Below are positions 24,898-32,383 of a stretch of DNA of 39,366 bases, piece after piece. The stretch is from Bacteroidaceae bacterium (GTDB taxonomy: Bacteria; Bacteroidota; Bacteroidia; Bacteroidales; Bacteroidaceae). The position numbers and the translations under genes were made by a program. The notes beneath the pieces are model-generated. The model did no database searches. It was not told the origin of the DNA and was given only the letters and a program-made list of their open reading frames with translations. The DNA is taken from assembly GCA_021443335.1 (NCBI GenBank), contig JABUUE010000004.1:1-39366 (forward strand). The letters run 5' to 3'. Numbering within the stretch: the first letter of the stretch is position 1; each line of letters begins with the position of its first letter.

Positions 24898-25611
24898 TCA
24901 GACCTTTAACCTTTCTAATATTATTCTTCCCTCATAGAAGGCTTTTCCGAACACTACGGCAGGAATTCCAGCCTCGTCAAGAGCCTCTATGTCAGCATTT
25001 GAAGACACACCGCCAGAGGCTATAAGATGCAACGACGGGAAGCGAGACATAATCTCCTTATACAGTGTGATGGCAGGTCCCGCAAGCGTTCCGTCTTTGG
25101 TTATATCTGTACACAACACATTCCTCACGCCCTTTTCCATATAATAACTTATGAAAGGCATCAGGTCTTCTGCGGAGTCTTCCTTCCAGCCGTTGATACT
25201 CACTTTGCCGTTTCTAACATCAGCACCAAGCACTATCTTGTCTGCGCCGAAGCGTTCTATCGTACGACAGGTGAAGTCGCGGTCGGTAACAGCTATCGAG
25301 CCAAGCGTCACCATCTCTGCACCAGCAGCAAACGCCTTTGCAAGGTCGGCCTCCGATTTTATGCCGCCACCAAAATCCACCACAAGATTTGTCTCGGCGA
25401 CGATGGCTCTCAGCACATCCTCGTTGACAATATGCTTAGCCTTTGCCCCGTCAAGGTCAACCACATGAAGGCGCTTGAACCCGATGCGTTCAAACTCCTT
25501 GGCAACTTCCACAGGGTTTTCGTTGTAAACCGTCTTCTGGTCATAGTCGCCTTTTGTCAGTCTGACGCATTTGCCGTCTATTATGTCTATCGCCGGTATG
25601 AGTTCTATCAT
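24898..25611 (-). CDS. hisA: ProFAR isomerase HisA
   Basis: A 237-aa TIM-barrel isomerase of histidine synthesis (ProFAR to PRFAR). Catalytic aspartates in LIPAIDIIDGKCVRL (residue 8) and VLGADVRNGKV (about 128); phosphate-binding VDFGGGIKSEADL and LIASGGVSSNADI. Sequence distinguishes it from its paralogue HisF by the IDIIDGK and KDGTLAGP segments. Preceded by a 184-base repeat-filled gap after hisH. Confidence 0.96.
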   Translation of the reverse strand: MIELIPAIDIIDGKCVRLTKGDYDQKTVYNENPVEVAKEFERIGFKRLHVVDLDGAKAKHIVNEDVLRAIVAETNLVVDFGGGIKSEADLAKAFAAGAEMVTLGSIAVTDRDFTCRTIERFGADKIVLGADVRNGKVSINGWKEDSAEDLMPFISYYMEKGVRNVLCTDITKDGTLAGPAITLYKEIMSRFPSLHLIASGGVSSNADIEALDEAGIPAVVFGKAFYEGRIILERLKV

Positions 25612-25626
25612 TTCTTAACGATTACT

Positions 25627-25794
25627 TAACTAAACTTTCGCAAGCTCAAGTTTGAGTTAAAGGTCTAAGGTTTTAAGGTCTAAGGTTAAAGGTTTAAGGT
25701 CTAAGGCCAAAGCCAAGGCCAAAGCCAAGGTCCCTCCAACCTCCAACCTTTAACCTTAAAACCTAACGAAAGTTGAGCACTTGCGAAACTTGAA
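25627..25794. repeat. Imperfect inverted repeat with TAAGGTCT/CCAAAG core between hisH and hisA
   Basis: The gap starts with AACTTTCGCAAGCTCAAG and ends with the roughly inverted CGAAAGTTGAG...CTTGCGAAACTTGAA. Inside, plus-strand TTAAAGGTCTAAGGTTTTAAGG-type words are answered by CCTTTAACCTTAAAACCTAA on the other side, with an AAGCCAAGGCCAAAGCC core. The transcript could fold into a long hairpin in the middle of the his genes. Confidence 0.75.
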
Positions 25795-26391
25795 TTACTT
25801 AATCTCAAGGAAGTTTCTCAATATCGTCTCGCCCACCCGCCCACTCTTCTCCGGGTGAAACTGCGTGGCGTAGAAGTTATCCTTGTGCAACGCCGCGCTG
25901 TATGGCTGTATGTAGTCTGCCGTGGCTATTGTATATTCGCATTGCGGCACATAGTAACTGTGTACGAAATAAGCGTAGTCGTCGCCATCTTTCAGCCCAT
26001 CAAACAGAGGTGTCTTGAGCTCTTTCAAGGCGTTCCATCCCATTGCGGGAACCTTGTCCACGTGTCTTTGTGGCTGAAATCGCAAAACCGGAAGGTCAAA
26101 TATTCCGATGCAGTCAACATCACCCTCATCAGAATGTTTGCACATCAGCTGCTGACCGACACATATTCCAAGCACTGGCTGACGCAGCGAGCGAATAACC
26201 TCATCGAGACGATGGCTCTTCAGCGACGCCATTGTAGTCCTCGCCTCACCTTGACCAGGAAACAAGACGCGGTCCGCCTTCTGCAGTATCTCGGCGTCAT
26301 GCGTCAAGACAGGCTCTATGCCCAATCGTTTCAGCGCGTTGACCACGCTGTAAATGTTGCCCGCGTTGTATTCTACGATTGCTACGGTCAT
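25795..26391 (-). CDS. hisH: Imidazole glycerol phosphate synthase subunit HisH
   Basis: A 198-aa class I glutamine amidotransferase feeding ammonia to HisF. N-terminal VAIVEYNAGNIYSVVNAL, nucleophile Cys in LGICVGQQLM, and the His-Glu pair in YATQFHPEKSG complete the triad. The oxyanion-strand motif, usually PGVG, reads FPGQGEA here. The track ORF starts at 26409, but MTVAIVEYNAGN from 26391 is the standard N-terminus and clears the purU stop by 14 bases. First histidine gene of the run; hisG, hisD, hisC and hisB are not in the window. Confidence 0.94.
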   Translation of the reverse strand: MTVAIVEYNAGNIYSVVNALKRLGIEPVLTHDAEILQKADRVLFPGQGEARTTMASLKSHRLDEVIRSLRQPVLGICVGQQLMCKHSDEGDVDCIGIFDLPVLRFQPQRHVDKVPAMGWNALKELKTPLFDGLKDGDDYAYFVHSYYVPQCEYTIATADYIQPYSAALHKDNFYATQFHPEKSGRVGETILRNFLEIK

Positions 26392-26405
26392 CTTTACCTC
26401 AAAAA

Positions 26406-27278
26406 TCAAGTAAATATAAATGTTCTGTTGTTGTATGTAAGGATTTTGTGCTCAATATGTTTCTTCACAGCCCTCGACAGCACAATCTTCTCTAAGTCAC
26501 GGCCTTTCAGCACAAGCGTGTCGGGAGTGTCGCGGTGAGTGATGCGCACCACATCCTGCTCGATGATAGGACCGGCGTCGAGTTCTGTCGTAACATAATG
26601 GCTCGTCGCTCCGATGATTTTCACGCCTCTCTGCCAAGCCTGATGATAGGGTTTTGCGCCGATAAACGCCGGAAGGAACGAGTGGTGTATGTTTATTATC
26701 CTGTGAGGATAAGCCTTTATCATCTTCTCCGTAACTATCTGCATGTAGCGTGCAAGCACTATGAAGTCAACATTCTCTTTTTTCAGCAACTCCATCTCTG
26801 CCGCTTCCACATCATCCTTGTTTGAGTGGTCCTTCTTTATCGACCAAACATAATACGGAATGTTAAACTGCTCGGCCACATAGCGCAGGTCCTCATGATT
26901 GCTTATGATACAAGGTATCTCGCACTCTAACTCACCCGAATTGTAACGCGCAAGGAGGTCATATAGACAGTGGCTCATCTTTGACACGAAGAGCGCCATG
27001 CGAGGCTTCTTGTCGCTGAAATGAAGATAATACCTCATATCATAGCGTTGAGCATACAGCGTGTTTATGTATTCCGAAATCTTCTCCTGAGGAATCAGAA
27101 AATCCGCCAATTCCCACTCTATGCGCATGAAAAACACGCCGCCTTGGTGGTCCACGTATTGGTCAAGATATACAATGTTACCCTTATTGTCAGTGATAAA
27201 CTTTGTAACCTCCGAGATAATGCCCTGCTTGTCAGGACAGTGGAGCAGAAGTATCGCTGTAGGTTTATTTTCTGTCAT
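26406..27278 (-). CDS. purU: Formyltetrahydrofolate deformylase
   Basis: A 290-aa enzyme that hydrolyses 10-formyl-THF to THF and formate, balancing the one-carbon pool. An N-terminal ACT domain (ILLLHCPDKQGIISEVTKFI, about 1-85) is followed by a PurN-like formyltransferase domain with the Asn-His-Asp set in INIHHSFLPAFIGAKPYHQA and ELDAGPIIEQD. The track ORF (to 27476) has a hydrophobic, non-conserved 66-residue extension and overlaps the likely promoter; MTENKPTAILLLHC at 27278 is chosen. It is divergent from lpxD and opens the minus-strand run. Confidence 0.93.
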   Translation of the reverse strand: MTENKPTAILLLHCPDKQGIISEVTKFITDNKGNIVYLDQYVDHQGGVFFMRIEWELADFLIPQEKISEYINTLYAQRYDMRYYLHFSDKKPRMALFVSKMSHCLYDLLARYNSGELECEIPCIISNHEDLRYVAEQFNIPYYVWSIKKDHSNKDDVEAAEMELLKKENVDFIVLARYMQIVTEKMIKAYPHRIINIHHSFLPAFIGAKPYHQAWQRGVKIIGATSHYVTTELDAGPIIEQDVVRITHRDTPDTLVLKGRDLEKIVLSRAVKKHIEHKILTYNNRTFIFT

Positions 27279-27335
27279 AATATACTTATTCAAGTTTCTC
27301 GATGCGAAAGTTAAGACACTTTCTTTTAATGCGTG

Positions 27336-27343
27336 CAAAATTA
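27336..27343 (-). promoter_or_regulatory. Bacteroidota -7 element for purU
   Basis: Minus strand TAATTTTG, about 58 bases before the purU ATG. Its position inside the extended track ORF argues against that extension being translated. No -33 box at the standard spacing. Confidence 0.5.
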
Positions 27344-27468
27344 GTAAAAAAAAGGAACAATACCCTTTGCAGGCTGCGGAAAAGTAGTAAAACAAAGAAT
27401 ATTTCTTAATATTGCACAATATTTCTTTTGATAAAATATAGAAAAAAAGCAGAAAACTAAGGTAATTC

Positions 27469-27499
27469 TTGCACAAATAATATTCTTTTTATAATTTTG
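27469..27499 (+). promoter_or_regulatory. Promoter of the lpxD-lpxC/fabZ-lpxA operon
   Basis: TTG at 27469-27471 and TAATTTTG at 27492-27499 are separated by 20 bases, close to the Bacteroidota TTTG-N19-21-TAnnTTTG pattern. The ATG of lpxD lies 31 bases past the -7 element. Confidence 0.65.
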
Positions 27500-27529
27500 C
27501 CGCATAAAATACCGCAACATTAACAAACA

Positions 27530-28561
27530 ATGGAATTCTCAGCAAAGCAAATTGCAGAACTCATCGGAGGAAAGATTGAGGGCGACGAGAACGCCCCAGT
27601 GTCCTCCTTTGCCAAGATTGAGGAAGGACAGAAAGGAGCCATCTCCTTCTTGGCAAATCCAAAATATCTGCACTATATATACGAAACCCAGTCAAGCGTT
27701 GTGCTCATAAACGACGACACAATCCTTGACCGTCCCGTCAGTGCCACGCTCATTCGCGTGCCCAACGCGTATGAGTCTATTGCAAAGTTACTGCAATTTT
27801 ACCAGTCCATGCAGCCCCGAAAGAGTGGCATAGACTCTCTCGCTTTCATAGACCCGGAGGCCACTGTTGAAGAAAACTGCTACATCGGAGCTTTCGCATA
27901 CATTGGCAAGGGAGCCCATGTCGGAGAAGGAAGCCTTATCTACCCTCACGCCTACATCGGCGACGGAGCGACCATAGGCAAAAACTGCCAGCTCTTCCCA
28001 AAGGTAACTATTTACCACGGCTGCCGGCTCGGAAACAATGTCACTATTCACGCAGGAAGTGTCATCGGAGCCGACGGATTCGGCTTTGCGCCTAACCAAG
28101 AAGGCTACGACAAGATTCCGCAGATAGGAACTGTTGTCATTGAGGACAATGTTGAAATCGGAGCCAACACATGCGTCGACCGCTCAACCATGGGGCAGAC
28201 AGTGCTGCGCAAAGGCGTCAAGCTCGACAATCTCGTGCAGATAGCCCACAATGTTGAGGTCGGAGAAAACACCGTCATGTCGGCGCAAGTAGGCATTGCA
28301 GGAAGCACAAAAGTCGGCAAGTGGTGCATGTTCGGCGGACAGGCAGGCATTGCCGGCCACAGCACAATAGGCGACAAGACCATGCTTGCAGCACAGGCAG
28401 GAATACCAGGCAACACCAAGGGAAACGAAACCCTCATGGGAACGCCGGTAATGGACATAAAGAAGTATTTCAAAAGCTACGCCATTTTCAAAATGCTTCC
28501 TGAAATGTACAAAGACCTCAACGAACTGAAAAAAAATTTAACAAGTAAGTTACAAGGGTAA
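27530..28561 (+). CDS. lpxD: UDP-3-O-acylglucosamine N-acyltransferase LpxD
   Basis: A 343-aa cytoplasmic acyltransferase adding the N-linked hydroxyacyl chain in lipid A synthesis. The N-terminal uridine-binding domain ([17 protein letters not shown]...[14 protein letters not shown]) precedes a left-handed beta-helix of hexapeptide repeats (about 110-310; e.g. [32 protein letters not shown]). The catalytic His is expected in [18 protein letters not shown]-terminal helix ([17 protein letters not shown]) ends the protein. Spacing to the fused lpxC/fabZ gene is 21 bases. Confidence 0.97.
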   Translation: MEFSAKQIAELIGGKIEGDENAPVSSFAKIEEGQKGAISFLANPKYLHYIYETQSSVVLINDDTILDRPVSATLIRVPNAYESIAKLLQFYQSMQPRKSGIDSLAFIDPEATVEENCYIGAFAYIGKGAHVGEGSLIYPHAYIGDGATIGKNCQLFPKVTIYHGCRLGNNVTIHAGSVIGADGFGFAPNQEGYDKIPQIGTVVIEDNVEIGANTCVDRSTMGQTVLRKGVKLDNLVQIAHNVEVGENTVMSAQVGIAGSTKVGKWCMFGGQAGIAGHSTIGDKTMLAAQAGIPGNTKGNETLMGTPVMDIKKYFKSYAIFKMLPEMYKDLNELKKNLTSKLQG

Positions 28562-28582
28562 AACCCCAAAACCATAAGAATT

Positions 28583-29968
28583 ATGCCAAAACAAAAAACG
28601 CTGAAAGGCAGTTTTTCCCTTTGTGGAAAAGGATTGCATACAGGACTGACTCTTACAGTCACCTTCAATCCAGCACCAGAAAATACAGGATACAAAATTC
28701 AACGCATCGACATTGAAGGTCAACCCGTCATCGACGCCATCGCCGAAAATGTCGTCGACACACGACGCGGCACCGTCGTCGGAAAAGGAGATGTGAGGGT
28801 TTCAACTATCGAACACGCACTCTCAGCACTCTACGCACTCGGCATCGACAACTGTCTCATGCAAGTCAACGGGCCGGAGTTCCCCATCCTTGACGGCTCT
28901 GCCATTATCTATGTCAACAAGATTAACGAGATTGGCACAGAAGAACAGGCTGCGCCGAAAGACATCTACATCATACGCAAGAAGATTGAGGTACGCGACG
29001 AGGAGACCGGTTCCTCAATAACCATTCTTCCCGACGACGACTTCTCGATCACCGCCATGTGCTCGTTCGAAAGCAAATTCATCAACTCCCAGTTTGCCAC
29101 CATTGAAAAGCCTGGCGACTACGCCAAGGAGATTGCACCCGCGCGCACATTCGTCTTCGTGCGAGACATAGAGCCGCTCCTGCAGGCAAACCTCGTGAAA
29201 GGCGGAGACATGGACAACGCCATCATCATTTACGAGCGACAGACAACACAAGAAAACCTCGACCACCTCGCCGACCTCATGAAGGTGCCACGCAGAGACG
29301 CCTCAAAACTCGGCTACATACAGCACAAGCCGCTGCAGTGGGAAAACGAGTGCACACGCCACAAACTCCTTGACATCGTTGGCGACATGGCCCTTATTGG
29401 TCGGCCTATAAAAGGAAGAATCATCGCCACACGCCCCGGACATTCCATCAACAACAAGTTTGCCCGACTGATGCGCAAGGAAATCAAGAAACACGATGTG
29501 CAGGCCCCAATGTACGACGCCAACGAAGAGCCCGTAATGGATGTCAACAAGATTCGCTCCCTGCTCCCACACCGCTATCCTATGCAGCTCGTCGACAAGA
29601 TTATCGCCATCGGCCCTACCTCCATCGTCGGCGTCAAGAACATCACCTCCAACGAGCCTTTCTTCCAGGGACATTTCCCCGAAGAGCCCGTCATGCCCGG
29701 AGTGCTGCAGATTGAGGCCATGGCACAGTGCGGCGGACTCCTCGTGCTCAATTCCATCGAAGAGCCGGAACGCTGGTCAACATACTTCATGAAAATCGAC
29801 AATGTGAAGTTCCGTCAGAAGGTTGTTCCCGGCGACACGCTCCTTTTCCGTGTCGAGATGATAGCACCGCTGCGCCACGGCATTAGCACCATGCGCGGAT
29901 ACATGTTCGTTGGCGACCACGTAGTCTCAGAAGCCACATTCACCGCGCAGATTGTTAAAAACAAATAA
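28583..29968 (+). CDS. lpxC/fabZ: Bifunctional UDP-3-O-acyl-GlcNAc deacetylase / 3-hydroxyacyl-ACP dehydratase (LpxC-FabZ fusion)
   Basis: A 461-aa fusion typical of Bacteroidota. The LpxC half (1 to about 300) commits UDP-acyl-GlcNAc to lipid A; zinc ligands are His78 (STIEHAL), His260 and Asp264 (HKLLDIVGD), with GPEFPILDGSA and the GHSINNKFAR segment. The FabZ half (about 320-461) dehydrates 3-hydroxyacyl-ACP; catalytic residues are near His330 (LPHRYPMQLVDKI) and Glu378 (GVLQIEAMAQ), and GHFPEEPVMPG is diagnostic. The fusion puts the two enzymes competing for 3-hydroxyacyl-ACP under one promoter. Both halves keep their key residues. lpxA begins 15 bases downstream. Confidence 0.97.
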   Translation: MPKQKTLKGSFSLCGKGLHTGLTLTVTFNPAPENTGYKIQRIDIEGQPVIDAIAENVVDTRRGTVVGKGDVRVSTIEHALSALYALGIDNCLMQVNGPEFPILDGSAIIYVNKINEIGTEEQAAPKDIYIIRKKIEVRDEETGSSITILPDDDFSITAMCSFESKFINSQFATIEKPGDYAKEIAPARTFVFVRDIEPLLQANLVKGGDMDNAIIIYERQTTQENLDHLADLMKVPRRDASKLGYIQHKPLQWENECTRHKLLDIVGDMALIGRPIKGRIIATRPGHSINNKFARLMRKEIKKHDVQAPMYDANEEPVMDVNKIRSLLPHRYPMQLVDKIIAIGPTSIVGVKNITSNEPFFQGHFPEEPVMPGVLQIEAMAQCGGLLVLNSIEEPERWSTYFMKIDNVKFRQKVVPGDTLLFRVEMIAPLRHGISTMRGYMFVGDHVVSEATFTAQIVKNK

Positions 29969-29983
29969 AATACAGGGCTATCC

Positions 29984-30754
29984 ATGAACACCATTCACCC
30001 ATTGGCAATAATACATCCCGACGCAAAACTCGGCGACAACAACGTTATAGGACCCTTCTGCGTCATTGAGGAAAACACCGTCATAGGCAACAACAACGAG
30101 CTCAAGAACAGTGTCACCATCCAGTATGGCGCGCGCATAGGCGACAACAACGAGTTCTTTCCCGGAGCAAGCATATCGACAAAGCCACAAGACCTGAAGT
30201 TCCGCGGAGAAGAAACGCTGTGCGAGATTGGCAACAACAACTCCATCCGCGAGAATGTCACCATCTCACGAGGAACAGCATCGAAGGGAACAACAAGGGT
30301 TGGCAGCGGCAACCTCCTTATGGAGAACATGCACATAGGTCACGACTGCGTCATCGGCAACAACTGCATCATCGGCAACACCACAAAGTTTGCCGGCGAG
30401 GTCGTCGTCGACGACAACGCCATTATCTCCGCCTGCGTCCTTGTCCACCAGTTCTGCCATGTCGGCGGCTACGGCATCGTGCAGGGCGGCACACGATTCT
30501 CCGTCGATGTTCCCCCATTCATCGTTGCAGGCAAGGAACCCGCCCACTATTGCGGAGTAAACGTCATCGGACTGCGCCGCCGCGGCTTCACCAACGAGAC
30601 CATCAACACCATCCACGACGCTTACAGAACACTCTACGGCGCACCGACTCTCAACGAAGGGTTGGAGATACTCGAGTCAATGACCGACCGACCGAAAGAG
30701 ATACAGATGATTATCGACTTCGTGAAAACATCCAGGCGCGGAGTTATGAGATAA
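29984..30754 (+). CDS. lpxA: UDP-N-acetylglucosamine acyltransferase LpxA
   Basis: A 256-aa trimeric acyltransferase making the first acylated lipid A intermediate. A left-handed beta-helix of hexapeptide repeats starts at HPLAIIHPDAKLGDNNVIGPF. The catalytic His lies in MENMHIGHDCVIGNNCIIGN, and the GGYGIVQGGTRFSVDVPPFIVAGKEPAHYCGVNVIGLRRRGF block leads into the C-terminal helical domain. Last gene of the lpx operon. A CTAAGT-type repeat begins about 30 bases after the stop. Confidence 0.97.
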   Translation: MNTIHPLAIIHPDAKLGDNNVIGPFCVIEENTVIGNNNELKNSVTIQYGARIGDNNEFFPGASISTKPQDLKFRGEETLCEIGNNNSIRENVTISRGTASKGTTRVGSGNLLMENMHIGHDCVIGNNCIIGNTTKFAGEVVVDDNAIISACVLVHQFCHVGGYGIVQGGTRFSVDVPPFIVAGKEPAHYCGVNVIGLRRRGFTNETINTIHDAYRTLYGAPTLNEGLEILESMTDRPKEIQMIIDFVKTSRRGVMR

Positions 30755-30783
30755 AAAAAACGTATGGCGCAAAGCATAAAGCG

Positions 30784-30845
30784 GTAAGTGCTAAGTTCTA
30801 AGTACTAAGTTCTAAGTGCTAAGTATGATTACCCACTTAAAGGCA
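30784..30845. repeat. CTAAGT degenerate repeat with ATGATTACCCACTTAAAGGC tail (copy 1)
   Basis: A run of CTAAGTGCTAAGTTCTAAGTA-like words ends in a fixed ATGATTACCCACTTAAAGGC tail. Positions 30793-30845 match 39310-39362 over 53 bases with one mismatch. Both copies follow the 3' end of a plus-strand gene. Confidence 0.85.
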
Positions 30846-30903
30846 TAATCGAAACCTCAGAAGCAAATCATTCTTGGCACTTACTACTTTTATTTTATAC
30901 TTA

Positions 30904-30925
30904 TAACCCTCCCCTTAGGGGGTTA
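30904..30925. terminator. C/G-rich palindrome at the GH30 stop codon
   Basis: TAACCC and GGGTTA pair, with two further inner pairs, around CCCTTA. The minus-strand stop TAA of the GH30 gene lies within it, so the palindrome supplies the last codons. It lies between the convergent lpxA and GH30 genes and could work as a terminator, though no T run follows. Confidence 0.45.
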
Positions 30926-32357
30926 AGGAGCAGACAATCGTCACAATACTCCTGCCCCGAACTACAATGTCCTTTGCGTCATCGCATTGCAGTTCCTCCA
31001 TATTCTGGCTCCTGCTTGTCACAGTGGCAGACTTAACCTTCATGGCCCCTCTGCCAAAGCCCTGAACATTCAGGCATATCCTTTCATCGTCTGCACTCCG
31101 ATTAAGCAGGCAAACTACAAGCGTCTTTCCGTCAGGACTTATCGCGGCAAGAACACTGTCGTCAGAAGTTTCCACAACAACATACCCCGGAGTAATATTC
31201 CTTGTTACCTGCGCGCGGACAAAATAGTTCTTATTCCTCTTGAAAGGAGGACGATAACCGTCAACATTCCCCGAACATGTTATCAGACACCACTGGTTGC
31301 CACTGTCAACATACTGCCAGTCGCACCATACGGAGGGCTGCAAATACCGCATATCGTCGAAGAGGGTCTTTGCCACGCCTAAATTTCCCATTATTCCTCT
31401 GCCGCCGCCACCGGTCTCACTCATCCACAGTGTCTTGCCTCGCGCCCGGACTTTGTTGCCGAGCGCCGTGCGACACTGACTGCGAGACTGTTCCGACTTC
31501 ACGGGAGAATATCCGTAAGAATGGGTGTTCCATTGCGCAACAGATTCCAGGGCGGCGGCATCTTCCTCATACACGCTCCATGTCTCAAGGCTTTTCTTCT
31601 CATTCGTCTCATCGCTGGCAGATATTACGGTCTTCAGGCAGCTGCGTGCAAGACGAGGTGCAAGATAATCGTTGAGAAAACGCACCTGGTCGGCAGGCAG
31701 AAAACCGCAACCTTCCTGCGTTCCACCCTTGTGCCAATAGTCCGTATTCGGCTCATTGAAGGGGGCAAGGCTGTGGAACTCTATCCCTTCTGCATCACGA
31801 AAATGCTGGCAGACATCCACCAAATATTGCGCATAATCATCGTAATAGTCGGGATGGAGGTTGGTGGCTGTGGGACTGTCGGCGCCAGCACAACATCCGC
31901 TAACCGTCATCCACCAAGGGGGTGTGTTTGCAAAAGCCTCAATGATGGCTCTCTTTCCATAATGCTGGCAGCGGGAAACAATCTTCCGCAATATCCTTAT
32001 CTGAGCCTCGTCGGCATTCCAATCGTAAGGGCTGTTCTCATCTTCCTTAAACCCCTTCATCGCTGCCCGCAGTCCCTTCATCCCTTTCATGTGGTCGGGC
32101 TTGCAGTTTCTGTGCTTCGGGTCATCGCCGCCAGGAATGTTATACCGAAACACGTTATAGTTAAGTCCCTCGGGCGACACCAACCAATCCACCAACTGAT
32201 TTACGTCCTCCTCGGGCCATGTGCCAGCCTCTTTTGCCCACCAGCACAGACTTATTCCCCACCCCTCTACTGTCTGCAAGCGACAGTCTGTGTTTACCGT
32301 GACAACCCTCTGCGCCATGCATGGAAGACACAGAAACAAAAGAAGAAGTTCAAGCAT
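30915..32357 (-). CDS. Secreted glycoside hydrolase family 30-like enzyme (possibly endo-beta-1,6-galactanase)
   Basis: A 480-aa protein with a short signal peptide (LELLLLFLCLPCMAQ) and then a mature TIM-barrel glycosidase. VEGWGISLCWWAKEAG near the N-terminus is typical of GH30 enzymes of the galactanase type. The acid/base Glu202 is in APFNEPNTDYW and the nucleophile Glu314 in LWMSETGGGGRG; a C-terminal beta domain (about 390-480) follows. Substrate is a guess from the GWG.SLCWW motif. The track ORF starts at 32420 and would overlap the M13 gene; the ATG at 32357 starts the signal peptide and leaves a 26-base gap. No SusCD or regulator genes accompany it. Confidence 0.78.
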   Translation of the reverse strand: MLELLLLFLCLPCMAQRVVTVNTDCRLQTVEGWGISLCWWAKEAGTWPEEDVNQLVDWLVSPEGLNYNVFRYNIPGGDDPKHRNCKPDHMKGMKGLRAAMKGFKEDENSPYDWNADEAQIRILRKIVSRCQHYGKRAIIEAFANTPPWWMTVSGCCAGADSPTATNLHPDYYDDYAQYLVDVCQHFRDAEGIEFHSLAPFNEPNTDYWHKGGTQEGCGFLPADQVRFLNDYLAPRLARSCLKTVISASDETNEKKSLETWSVYEEDAAALESVAQWNTHSYGYSPVKSEQSRSQCRTALGNKVRARGKTLWMSETGGGGRGIMGNLGVAKTLFDDMRYLQPSVWCDWQYVDSGNQWCLITCSGNVDGYRPPFKRNKNYFVRAQVTRNITPGYVVVETSDDSVLAAISPDGKTLVVCLLNRSADDERICLNVQGFGRGAMKVKSATVTSRSQNMEELQCDDAKDIVVRGRSIVTIVCSLTP

Positions 32358-32383
32358 CGTACGGTATTTTTTTGTATAGCTTT

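Noticed and set aside
27279-27476. N-terminal extension of purU in the ORF track
   Set aside because: The residues are hydrophobic and AT-driven, the -7 element lies inside, and the ACT domain begins normally at the ATG at 27278.
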